A stretch of 64,000 bases of DNA, from positions 124,001 to 188,000 of the forward strand of contig JAEYKW010000027.1 in NCBI GenBank assembly GCA_023408075.1, written 5' to 3'. The position numbers and the translations under genes were made by a program. The first letter of the stretch is position 1. Every line of letters begins with the position of its first letter. The notes beneath the pieces are model-generated. The model saw only the letters and a list, made by a program, of their open reading frames with translations, did no database searches and had not been told where the DNA came from. Source of the stretch: Bacillota bacterium (GTDB lineage: Bacteria > Bacillota > Clostridia > Christensenellales > SZUA-584). This document shows, one piece after another, positions 51,042-59,031 of the stretch.

Positions 51042-52095
51042 TTAGATGTGTATTGCATGGATCTGATGTTCTTGTAATCGTTGGCGCTCGTTATCTATTA
51101 ACTGATTAAAATATTCTTTTGGGTTGTGCCCAAAATTGGGTTTGTTTCTACATTCCCCTTGATGATCAATGATAAAATCAATAATTTTATCATAATCTCT
51201 TTGATCAAAGACTGTATGTAAAAGGGCATTCACACCACCCTCGGCATAAGTATTTATGAATATTCTTTTTAGCAAATAGTCATTTGTAGCGAATAGAAAG
51301 ATTGTATCCATATTATCTTCTTCGTAATGAAAACAGCTCCAGTCTGATAAGTATGTTAAATCCCATGCTTGATTTTTACATCCTTCAAACACTTTATCTA
51401 TTGCATAGCTGCCCGAATATTTTGGAGCCTTTATTTCAAATTGATTCGTAAACAACATTGCAGCATAAACAAGAGTTGTTTCACTTAAAAGTAGGTATCT
51501 ATAATTCCACTCAAGAAATTTTAGCATTTTCTCAGCGGGAGATAAATCACATTGCTTATTCAGATATACAATATGGAGCATTTCTGATATGTGCATAAGT
51601 AAATGATCATCTGATTCAGTATAATCTATATTTGTTTCATATGGCTTCTTATCGAGTGGACACGGTGTTATTGAATCAATTTCACCTTCAGCCAAGCGTA
51701 ACCAAAGCATGCTTGGATAGTAAGAAAATATATTATTAAATTCCTGCAATTCTATTTTGGCATTTAACAAATCTTGTAGGCTCGTGGCCTTTTCCTTAAT
51801 CGCCAGACCCGCGCTGACTGGGAAATCGTTCATAAGTGACCAAGCCATTAATAATGCAAGTTAAGCGCATTTCTTTTTCGTTTTTCAGGTGACCAAATCG
51901 GGATAGTTTTAACAGACTGCTTAGTAAATTTCTATCCAGAAGCACACATACCTTCTTTTGACACTTAATATTATGAAGTTCCTTGTAATTTACTTCTCCT
52001 GTGCAAGAATATTTTGGATGGAAAACTATCTGCGTTCTACGCATGCTTTCCCAAATATAATTGATTTCTTCACATTCAAGATACATAAAACTCAT
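51042..52095 (-). pseudogene. AT-rich hypothetical gene broken by a one-base frameshift
   Basis: Two minus-strand frames make one continuous protein of about 350 residues. Frame A starts at 52095 (GGAG upstream): CEEINYIWESMRRTQIVFH, VCVLLDRNLLSSLLKLSRF, EKEMRLT. Frame B is open from before 51848 to the stop at 51042: ALLMAWSLMNDFPVSAGLAI, YPSMLWLRLAEGEID. Removing the extra base at about 51858 joins MRLT to ALLMAW. AT content is much higher than in flanking genes, suggesting acquisition. No domain is recognised. It may be a real pseudogene or a sequencing error. Confidence 0.6.
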
Positions 52096-52354
52096 TTGTA
52101 TTTTCTCCATAAAAAAGCAGATTAGCATAAATATTGCGATGATTTGCTGTGAATGAAACCTCCATCTTCGATAAAAGAAAAATCGGCCTTATTAATCCGG
52201 GAAAGTCATTCATGTGTAACGTAGTTAATATTTCTGAAGGCAAAAATAATATGCTCCCGCATGTTAATGCAATAGCTCTTAAAGCAGGAGTAATCTTTTT
52301 AAAACCATCAAATACCTTTTCTATGAACACGGTAAAACCATTCGTTGATTCCAC
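52076..52354 (-). CDS. SieB-like small membrane protein, possibly truncated
   Basis: A 92-residue frame. Its N-terminal part (FIEKVFDGFKKITPALRAIA, LTCGSILFLPSEILTTLHM) resembles the start of superinfection-exclusion protein B-like membrane proteins. After FPGLIRPIFLLS the frame turns polar and ends. An overlapping frame instead supplies a hydrophobic helix (QQIIAIFMLICFFMEKIQ) that would fit as the second span. This gene may therefore also be frameshifted and once joined to the downstream one. The family call is tentative. AT-rich like its neighbour. Confidence 0.4.
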   Translation of the reverse strand: MESTNGFTVFIEKVFDGFKKITPALRAIALTCGSILFLPSEILTTLHMNDFPGLIRPIFLLSKMEVSFTANHRNIYANLLFYGENTNEFYVS

Positions 52355-52463
52355 GCTATCTCTCTATTTAGAATTATAATACATAATGTCTACTCATGAA
52401 CAATTTAGCATTATATAACGATACAATCAATATCAAGACTCACACGGATCAAAATACTGCCTT

Positions 52464-52500
52464 ATTATCATTTGATAATGATGCCGCATGAGTGTATAAT
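52464..52500 (+). promoter_or_regulatory. Promoter with operator palindrome for the aminotransferase/D-LDH operon
   Basis: TTGATA (52472-52477), 17-nt spacer, TATAAT (52495-52500). The palindrome ATTATCATTTGATAAT (52464-52479) covers the -35 box, so a repressor or activator bound there would control entry of polymerase. Confidence 0.65.
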
Positions 52501-52527
52501 CATGTAAATATTAAACGGAAAATGGAG

Positions 52528-53724
52528 ATGAGCGACGTGGCTGTGACATATGCGAGACGCATGAGCAATTTGAAGGCGTCAGAAATCAGGGAAATACTCA
52601 AGGTGACGGAATCACCCGAAATGATATCGTTTGCGGGCGGGCTGCCCGCGCCCGAGCTTTTTCCGGCCAAGGAGATTATCGAGGTCAACCGCATCGTGCT
52701 CGAGGAGGCCGCCGAATCGGCGCTGCAGTATTCCACCACGGAAGGGTTTGCGCCGCTGCGTCGGTGGATTGCCGAGCGCATGAACACGCGGCAGGGGACG
52801 GCATTTGACGCGGACAACATACTGATTACACACGGATCGCAGCAGTCGCTCGACCTCTCGGGCAAGGTGTTTTTGGACGAGGGAGATGTGGTGCTCTGCG
52901 AAAGCCCGACATACCTCGCCGCCATCACGGCTTTTCGTGCCTACGGCGTTAACTTTGTGAGCGTGCCGACCGACGACGACGGCATGGAAACGGACGAGCT
53001 TGAGACACTGCTCAAAGAGACGCCGCGAGCCAAAGCGATTTATGTGATACCGAATTTTCAGAATCCGACGGGCCGGACGTGGAGCCTCGCACGCAGAAAA
53101 GAGCTCGCTCGGCTGTCCGCCGCGTATGAAACGGTTGTGATCGAGGACAATCCGTACGGCGAACTGCGCTTCGTGGGCGAGGCGCTGCCGTCTGTGAAGT
53201 CTTTTGATGCGGCCGGGAACGTGCTGATCACGGGCACATTCTCCAAAATATTCTGCCCCGGATACCGCATCGGGTGGATTGCGGGAGATAAAGACATCAT
53301 CCGAAAGTATGTGCTCGCCAAGCAGGGAACGGATCTGCAGTGCAACACGCTCGCCCAGATGGAGATCGCAAAATACCTGGAACGCTATGACATCGACGCG
53401 CATATCCAGACAATCCGCGCCGTGTATAAATCACGCCGCGATTTGATGGTGACGATGATGGAAAACGAGTTTCCGGACGGCGTCACATTCACGCGTCCGC
53501 AGGGCGGCCTGTTCGCATGGGTGGAACTGCCGGCGCATGTCAACGCACGCGACGTGCTGGTGAAAAGCCTTGACGAACAGGTGGCATTTGTGCCGGGCGG
53601 CTCGTTCTTTCCCAACGGCGGCCATGAGAACACGCTGCGGCTCAATTTTTCGAATATGCCCGAAGACAGAATCGTCGAAGGTATGCAGCGGCTCGCAAAG
53701 GTGTTGCGCACTTTCGTTGATTAG
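52528..53724 (+). CDS. PLP-dependent aminotransferase (2-aminoadipate/MocR-type class I)
   Basis: About 398 residues from the ATG at 52528. Fold type I aminotransferase: FAGGLPAPELFP (N-terminal substrate loop), YSTTEGFAPLRRWIAERM, THGSQQSLDLSGKVF, IPNFQNPTGRTW, EDNPYGELRF, and the PLP lysine in ITGTFSKIFCPGYRIGW. The pattern is that of the LysN/KAT II-like group acting on 2-aminoadipate, aromatic or branched amino acids. It lies 14 nt before a D-2-hydroxyacid dehydrogenase, so the pair may turn an amino acid into its keto acid and then a D-hydroxy acid. Confidence 0.92.
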   Translation: MSDVAVTYARRMSNLKASEIREILKVTESPEMISFAGGLPAPELFPAKEIIEVNRIVLEEAAESALQYSTTEGFAPLRRWIAERMNTRQGTAFDADNILITHGSQQSLDLSGKVFLDEGDVVLCESPTYLAAITAFRAYGVNFVSVPTDDDGMETDELETLLKETPRAKAIYVIPNFQNPTGRTWSLARRKELARLSAAYETVVIEDNPYGELRFVGEALPSVKSFDAAGNVLITGTFSKIFCPGYRIGWIAGDKDIIRKYVLAKQGTDLQCNTLAQMEIAKYLERYDIDAHIQTIRAVYKSRRDLMVTMMENEFPDGVTFTRPQGGLFAWVELPAHVNARDVLVKSLDEQVAFVPGGSFFPNGGHENTLRLNFSNMPEDRIVEGMQRLAKVLRTFVD

Positions 53725-53738
53725 TAAGGAGAACGGCG

Positions 53739-54773
53739 ATGAAGAAAGTCACGTTTTACGACACAAAACCGTACGACAAGGCGTGGATGGATGCGCTCAA
53801 AGAGGAATACGGCTTGCAGATCAAATATTTTGACAGCAAGCTCAATGCCGATACCGTTTCACTCGCGCGCGGCAGCGATGCCGTCTGCGTGTTTGTCAAC
53901 GACACGGTGGATGCCGAGGTGATTGAGGCGCTGCATGAGTACGGCATCCGCATACTCGCGTTGCGCTGTGCGGGCTTTAACAATGTGGACTTTAAGGCCG
54001 CGTTCGAAAAGCTGCATGTGGTGCGCGTGCCCGCTTATTCGCCGTACGCTGTGGCGGAGCATGCGATGGCGCTGCTGCTCGCTGTTAACCGCAAGGTGCA
54101 CCGGGCCTACAACCGTACGCGCGACTTCAACTTTAATATCAACGGCCTCACGGGCTTTGATCTGCACGGCAAAACGGTCGGTGTGATTGGGACGGGCAAG
54201 ATCGGCCGCGTGTTTATCGACATATGCAAGGGCTTTGGCATGAACATCATCGCGTACGATCCGTTTCCCGCGAAGGATGCGGATTTTGAGTATGTATCCT
54301 GCATGGAGCTGATGAAGCGGGCCGATGTGATATCGCTGCACTGTCCGCTGACGCCCGAAACCAAGCATATTATTGATGAGCAGGCGCTGTCCGCCGCCAA
54401 GCATGGCGTGACGGTGATCAACACGTCGCGCGGCGGGCTTATTGATACCGTCGCACTGCTCAGTGCGATTAAAGACGGGCGCGTGCGCGGCGCGGGGCTT
54501 GATGTCTACGAAGAGGAATCCGAGCTGTTCTTTGAGGACTTCTCCAACACCATCGTGCAGGACGATATACTCGCGCGTCTCGTTTCGCTGCCCAATGTGA
54601 TATTGACGTCGCATCAGGCGTTTTTAACCGATGAGGCGCTTGAGAAGATCGCGCATGTCACACTGGACAACTTAAAGCGCTACTTCGACGGAGACGGCCT
54701 TCCAAACGAGATTTGTTATCAGTGCGCCAAGCAGCCGGGCTGCGCGAAGGATCATGTGAAGCCGTGTTTTTAA
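53739..54773 (+). CDS. D-lactate dehydrogenase / D-2-hydroxyacid dehydrogenase
   Basis: A 344-residue NAD-dependent dehydrogenase. Key elements are the catalytic Arg region (INTSRGGLIDT), the Rossmann loop GVIGTGKIGRVF, acidic GLDVYEEE with the Glu partner, and the catalytic His in ILTSHQAFLTDEAL. YSPYAVAEHAMALLLA is the family signature. The C-terminus carries an unusual Cys-rich tail (CYQCAKQPGCAKDHVKPCF, four Cys). It is coupled with the aminotransferase, so substrates other than pyruvate are possible. Confidence 0.93.
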   Translation: MKKVTFYDTKPYDKAWMDALKEEYGLQIKYFDSKLNADTVSLARGSDAVCVFVNDTVDAEVIEALHEYGIRILALRCAGFNNVDFKAAFEKLHVVRVPAYSPYAVAEHAMALLLAVNRKVHRAYNRTRDFNFNINGLTGFDLHGKTVGVIGTGKIGRVFIDICKGFGMNIIAYDPFPAKDADFEYVSCMELMKRADVISLHCPLTPETKHIIDEQALSAAKHGVTVINTSRGGLIDTVALLSAIKDGRVRGAGLDVYEEESELFFEDFSNTIVQDDILARLVSLPNVILTSHQAFLTDEALEKIAHVTLDNLKRYFDGDGLPNEICYQCAKQPGCAKDHVKPCF

Positions 54774-54826
54774 AGATGTACCTTGATGCTTTTTGTTCGC
54801 CGTTGTAACGCGGTGTTGGTATTTGT

Positions 54827-54899
54827 GTCAAAAAGTCAGCAAGAACATTTGAAATCCATGTTAACAATATTGAGAAACATGTTAACTTCTCTTTTTGAC
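54827..54899. repeat. Inverted repeat enclosing two direct repeats
   Basis: GTCAAAAAG (54827-54835) and CTTTTTGAC (54891-54899) are a 9-bp inverted repeat. Between them CATGTTAAC occurs at 54857-54865 and again at 54878-54886, exactly 21 bp apart (two helical turns). It could be a protein-binding site or a small mobile-element remnant. Confidence 0.5.
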
Positions 54900-54917
54900 G
54901 GCTACCTCACCGGGGTG

Positions 54918-55086
54918 TGTCGGAGGACAGTCCCCTAAGGGTGACTGCGGGAGGGAATAATATCGGTCGTACATCGAGCGCACGTTTGATTGTAAACACA
55001 TCCGACTATCCGAAAGATCAGGATATTATGGCCTGACCGGCAATTCAAGGCAAAGAATATGAAAAGTCCTTTGCTTTTTTATTTTT
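54918..55086 (+). ncRNA. Putative structured RNA ending in a terminator
   Basis: Several helices can be drawn. A CAGTC-CCC-TAA-GGG-T-GACTG hairpin lies near 54928-54947. GTCGGA (near 54919) can pair with TCCGAC (near 55001). A TCAGG/CCTGA hairpin lies near 55018-55036. A strong intrinsic terminator at 55047-55086 closes the unit. No promoter was identified and no known family is recognised, so it may be only the 3' end of the D-LDH transcript. Confidence 0.35.
55047..55086 (+). terminator. Terminator before the TetR/oxidoreductase operon
   Basis: AAGGCAAAG (55047-55055) pairs with CTTTGCTTT (55069-55077) with one G-T pair, followed by a long T-rich tract. Confidence 0.8.
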
Positions 55087-55094
55087 AATAGGTG

Positions 55095-55144
55095 TTGACA
55101 TTCAGGCAAAAATCGGATATATTTTTATTGACTGATAAGTCAAT
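55095..55144 (+). promoter_or_regulatory. Promoter and TetR operator of the oxidoreductase operon
   Basis: TTGACA (55095-55100), 17-nt spacer, TATATT (55118-55123). The palindrome ATTGACT-GATA-AGTCAAT (55127-55144) directly follows and covers the transcription start. Confidence 0.8.
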
Positions 55145-55162
55145 CGAACAACGAGGTGTGGG

Positions 55163-55756
55163 ATGAGTCCACGAAACGAAGAACAAAACGCGCTCATAAA
55201 GGATGAAAGGCGGGAGCAAATACTATCGGCGGCGCTCAAGGTGTTTGCACGGCGCGGCTTCGCGGCGACAAAGATCAGCGATATTGTCGCGCAGGGCGGC
55301 ATGAGCCACGGCCTTGTGTACCATTATTTCAAATCAAAGGAAGAGATTTTTTATGAGCTGCTGCAACGGGCGCTGTCAACCTCGGGTGAATTGCTGTTGA
55401 TGGTGGAAGCTTTGCCGATCAGCCCGCTGCAGAAAGTGCGCGAGACAGCGAAACACATACTGAGCGGAATCGGTCAATGGGTGGATACGTCGTATTACTT
55501 TCTGATCGTGGTGCATGCCGCCATGATGGATACAAGCGAGAAGGAGACGGTGCTTGCAGCTTCCGAGGTTCCGGTACAATCGCTGATGCGGATACTCAAA
55601 GAGGGGCAGGAGCAGGGCGAGGTGAGGGACGGCGGTACGCGCGAAATGGCGATACTGTTTTTTGCGGCGATACAGGGCGTGGCGTTTTACAAGCTCAGTA
55701 TGCAGGATTTCAGGCTGCCCGACCCCGAGCTGCTTGTTGCCATGGTAAAGAAATAA
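55163..55756 (+). CDS. TetR/AcrR repressor of the FAD oxidoreductase
   Basis: A 197-residue regulator with helix-turn-helix REQILSAALKVFARRGFAAT, KISDIVAQGGMSHGLVYHYF. GAGGTG precedes the ATG. It is the first gene of a two-gene unit with an FAD-dependent oxidoreductase 28 nt downstream. A palindrome overlaps its transcription start, indicating autoregulation. Confidence 0.93.
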   Translation: MSPRNEEQNALIKDERREQILSAALKVFARRGFAATKISDIVAQGGMSHGLVYHYFKSKEEIFYELLQRALSTSGELLLMVEALPISPLQKVRETAKHILSGIGQWVDTSYYFLIVVHAAMMDTSEKETVLAASEVPVQSLMRILKEGQEQGEVRDGGTREMAILFFAAIQGVAFYKLSMQDFRLPDPELLVAMVKK

Positions 55757-55784
55757 TATTAATAATAATACGGAGGGCACGAAT

Positions 55785-57272
55785 ATGACGAAGGTGGTCA
55801 TCATCGGAGCGGGTATTTCGGGGCTGACCTGCGGAATATACGCTCAAATCAACGGATTCGATACGCACATCTATGAAATGCACAGCATTCCCGGCGGAGA
55901 GTGCACGGGATGGGACAGGGGAGATTATCATTTTGACGGATGCATTCATTGGCTGACAGGTTCCAAGCCCGGCGCATCGCTTTATGATGTTTGGCGCACA
56001 ACAGGCGTGATTAACGATGAAGTGAGATTCTACCATCACGATGTTTTTGCGAGGTACGAGGAGGACGGCCGCGTCCTTAATATTTATACCAATGCCGACA
56101 AGCTCGAAAAACACCTGCTTGAGATGGCACCGCAGGATAAGAAGGAGATCAGGCGGCTCTGCAAGGCGTTACGCTCATTCGGCGAATTCGGCATGCCGAT
56201 CGATAAACCGCTCGATCAGATGACGATGAGTGAAGGCTTGAAATTTGCCGCGAAGCACATGGCGAAGCTGGGTCTCGTTAATTTTTATACCAAGACAAAG
56301 ATGGCGGACTATGCGAAGCTTTTTAAAGAGCCGCTGCTGCAGCATGCGCTAATCAACGCCATCCCCGGAGACTTCAACGCCAGTGCGCTGGTGATGTCGC
56401 TCGCGAGCATGAATGCGGGCGATTCGGGTTATCCTGTCGGCGGCTCGCGCGCGCTTGCAAAACGCATGGAGCAGCGGTATCTGGAGCTCGGCGGACAGAT
56501 TTCGTACAAGAGCCGCGTCGAAAGCATTATCATCGAAGACAGCACAGCCAAAGGCATCCGCATCACGAACGGCGAAGAGGTGTTCGGAGATACGGTCATA
56601 TCGTGTGCGGATACGTACGCCACGCTCTACAAAATGCTCGGCAACAAATACACGCCTGAGCTTTACCGCAGCCTGTTTGAAGCGCCCGAAAAGCATTACG
56701 CCCCGACCAGCGCGCTCGTGTTCTTGGGTCTTGACTGTGATATAGATGAACCCTGGCGCTGCGTCAACATGCAGCGCGAGCAGCCCGTGACCATTGGCGG
56801 GCAGGAGATGCCCTTTGTGTCGCTGATGAACTATTCGTTCGACGATACGCTTGCGCCCAAGGGCAAATCGGTCTTCGCGGTATTCTACCCGACGGATTTT
56901 GACTACTGGAAAGACATTCATCAGGATAAGGAAAAGTATAAGCAGGAGAAGGAGCGCTTGAGGCAGGATGCGGTTGATGTGGTATTGAAACGGTATCCGC
57001 AGGCAAAGGGCAAAATCGAAGTGACGGATGTGGTCACACCGATGACGTACGTGCGCTATTGCGACGCATGGCGCGGCTCGTGGATGAGCTGGAACGACGG
57101 CGGCAAAGACGTTCCGCGCTATTTCCCCGGTAAGCTCGAGGGTCTTGAAAACTTCCTGATCGCCGGCATGTGGACGCTGCCGCCGGGCGGGCTGCCGGGT
57201 GCGTCAAGCTCGGGCCGGTTCGCGGCCCACCGCATCACGCAGGCGCAGGGGCGCGAATTTAAAACAAAGTAG
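55785..57272 (+). CDS. FAD-dependent oxidoreductase, phytoene desaturase/retinol saturase-like
   Basis: A 495-residue flavoprotein. N-terminal dinucleotide fold: VVIIGAGISGLTCGIYAQIN, the acidic residue in YEMHSIPGGECTGW, then the FDGCIHWLTG segment. VGGSRALAKRMEQRYLELGG is the substrate-domain helix. The C-terminal FAD contact is FLIAGMWTLPPGGLPGASSSGR. This is the carotenoid desaturase/isomerase and retinol saturase superfamily. No carotenoid genes (crtB, crtE) are near, so the substrate is open. TetR-controlled. Confidence 0.9.
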   Translation: MTKVVIIGAGISGLTCGIYAQINGFDTHIYEMHSIPGGECTGWDRGDYHFDGCIHWLTGSKPGASLYDVWRTTGVINDEVRFYHHDVFARYEEDGRVLNIYTNADKLEKHLLEMAPQDKKEIRRLCKALRSFGEFGMPIDKPLDQMTMSEGLKFAAKHMAKLGLVNFYTKTKMADYAKLFKEPLLQHALINAIPGDFNASALVMSLASMNAGDSGYPVGGSRALAKRMEQRYLELGGQISYKSRVESIIIEDSTAKGIRITNGEEVFGDTVISCADTYATLYKMLGNKYTPELYRSLFEAPEKHYAPTSALVFLGLDCDIDEPWRCVNMQREQPVTIGGQEMPFVSLMNYSFDDTLAPKGKSVFAVFYPTDFDYWKDIHQDKEKYKQEKERLRQDAVDVVLKRYPQAKGKIEVTDVVTPMTYVRYCDAWRGSWMSWNDGGKDVPRYFPGKLEGLENFLIAGMWTLPPGGLPGASSSGRFAAHRITQAQGREFKTK

Positions 57273-57279
57273 CAGCAAA

Positions 57280-57304
57280 GCGGGCGGCCTATGGCCGCCC
57301 GCTG
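57280..57304. terminator. Bidirectional terminator between oxidoreductase and nitroreductase
   Basis: Perfect GC-rich stem AGCGGGCGGCC/GGCCGCCCGCT with a TAT loop. Both flanking genes converge on it. The T-tract is poor. Confidence 0.7.
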
Positions 57305-57313
57305 GTGATTTCA

Positions 57314-57829
57314 TCAGTATTTATCCCGATGCACCATATGTGTGTGGAATGTGGTGTGCGGCTGTGAGACGCAGTCCGGATATCCGAGCGAAACGATGGA
57401 AAACGGTATGATGTCTTCGGGAATCTCGTAAATATCGCGCACTTTTTGCATCCTGTCTTCATGCGGATACAGCCCGAGATACACGCCGCCGAGCCCCTGC
57501 GCATGCGCCGCAAGCAAAATGCATGTGGTGCTGTTTGCACAGTCCTGAATGAAAAACTCGTCTGGCTTGGCGCGGTAACCGTTGACGCGCGACAAAACGA
57601 GTATGGCGAGCGGCGCTTTTTTCAGCATGCTCCAGTAAGAAGCGATATGCGACACCGCTTCCTTCTTTTCCGCATCCTGCATCACAAGAAATTCCCACGG
57701 CTGAGAGTTCATCGCCGAGGGCGCATACATGCCGGCCTTTAAAAGGCTGTGGATCACATCCTCGCTGACCGGCTTGTCCTGATACACGCGGCAGCTGCGC
57801 CTTTCGAGTATGGTGGTTAAGGCATCCAT
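57314..57829 (-). CDS. Nitroreductase family protein (second copy)
   Basis: A 171-residue FMN-dependent nitroreductase. LTTILERRSCRVYQDKPVSE (FMN phosphate Arg), YAPSAMNSQPWEFLVMQD (FMN face), QGLGGVYLGLYPHEDR and IVSLGYPD are in family order. Distinct in sequence from the copy at 39.4 kb. Monocistronic on the minus strand. Confidence 0.92.
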   Translation of the reverse strand: MDALTTILERRSCRVYQDKPVSEDVIHSLLKAGMYAPSAMNSQPWEFLVMQDAEKKEAVSHIASYWSMLKKAPLAILVLSRVNGYRAKPDEFFIQDCANSTTCILLAAHAQGLGGVYLGLYPHEDRMQKVRDIYEIPEDIIPFSIVSLGYPDCVSQPHTTFHTHMVHRDKY

Positions 57830-57884
57830 AGCATATTCTCCTAAGAAATTTTATTGTATATTCAAGCCGCGTCGGCGCAGCAAA

Positions 57885-58721
57885 TTATTTTATATAATAG
57901 TGATAAATGATGCTCTCAAAAATGCGTGTCGGCAAAATTCTTTTCAGTATAACCGTGAGCTTCTGGTCGAATTTCCCCACTGTGTAGCGCAATGCAGGCC
58001 TTTTTGCTTGAAGTATTTTGTAAATCAATTTGCCGACACCTGCCGGATCGCTCCCTGTCTCTTCGTCGTGAGCGATTTTGTCGGTGACCTTCTTGTATTC
58101 CGAATAATAAGGGGAGCTTTGGTCGGAAGCGCGTTTGGCGTGCTTGCGGGTTGCTTTGGAACCATTCCTGTGATCGGACGGCTCAACAAGCGTGACATGT
58201 ATTCCCCATTTTTTGACCTCAAGGCTTAATGCCTCAGAAAAACCCTCAATCGCATGCTTCGATCCGACGTAGGCACTGGTGAAAGGCGTCGCGAGGAGGC
58301 CGTTAATTGAGCTCAGATTGATGATGTTTCCATACCCTTGTTTTCTCATCACAGGCAACACAGCCTGGCATGAACGAATGACGCCCAGATAGTTGATGTT
58401 GATGATATCCTGATATTCGTCAATGGATAAGTCTTCAACGGCACCAAGACAAATCTGGGCAGCGCAGTTAATCAGCACGTCGATTTTCTCTTCAGAGGAG
58501 AGTATTGTTTCAATGGCACGTTTGAGCGTTCCGGCATCAGTGACATCAACAAAAAGCCGGTGGTAAGCGGAACCGTCACCATAAGTGCTTGTCCCCTCAT
58601 TATCCTTAAACGAGCGGCCGCCGCTGTAAACCTTCAGGCCATGGGCAGCCAGATGCATGGCAATATACAAACCGATGCCGCTCGTTCCCCCTATAATAAA
58701 AACAACCTTATCGTTCCGCAT
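57885..58721 (-). CDS. Short-chain dehydrogenase/reductase
   Basis: About 278 residues from the ATG at 58721 (AAGGA upstream); a longer frame from 58811 has no family match. SDR Rossmann motif FIIGGTSGIGLYIAMHLA, NCAAQICLG (NNAG-like) and catalytic Ser-Tyr-Lys in SSINGLLATPFTSAYVGSKH. NAD(P)-dependent oxidoreductase of unknown substrate. A C-terminal basic and hydrophobic stretch resembles the membrane-associated SDRs of the DltE/YqjQ type. Confidence 0.9.
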   Translation of the reverse strand: MRNDKVVFIIGGTSGIGLYIAMHLAAHGLKVYSGGRSFKDNEGTSTYGDGSAYHRLFVDVTDAGTLKRAIETILSSEEKIDVLINCAAQICLGAVEDLSIDEYQDIININYLGVIRSCQAVLPVMRKQGYGNIINLSSINGLLATPFTSAYVGSKHAIEGFSEALSLEVKKWGIHVTLVEPSDHRNGSKATRKHAKRASDQSSPYYSEYKKVTDKIAHDEETGSDPAGVGKLIYKILQAKRPALRYTVGKFDQKLTVILKRILPTRIFESIIYHYYIK

Positions 58722-59031
58722 AGCTGCAATCCTTCCTGAATCATACGGTATATCAAAAACAAAAAATCCTTGATGGAGAAAACTCATCGGACAACCAAAT
58801 GCCAGCATCATTTTTCAAAGCATGCACCGAAAAGCCAGCCTGTCCGAGCATGGTATAGCGCGCTTGGATGTGCCATAAACAAATTACCCAGTTGGCGTGA
58901 CGGCTTGCGTCGCAGCCAAGCCAATGGCAGTGCGCCCGCCGCGAAGGCCCGCTTCTTATTTATTGTACACCATAACAGTATTTTATACGGGTCCGGTTTT
59001 TTAATCAATATTCTTCGACCAAAAAGGCACG
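58722..59031. other. Intergenic region, no feature recognised
   Basis: About 310 nt between two leftward genes. Short frames on both strands lack ribosome sites and family likeness. It should hold the promoter of the SDR gene, but no consensus boxes stand out. Confidence 0.3.
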
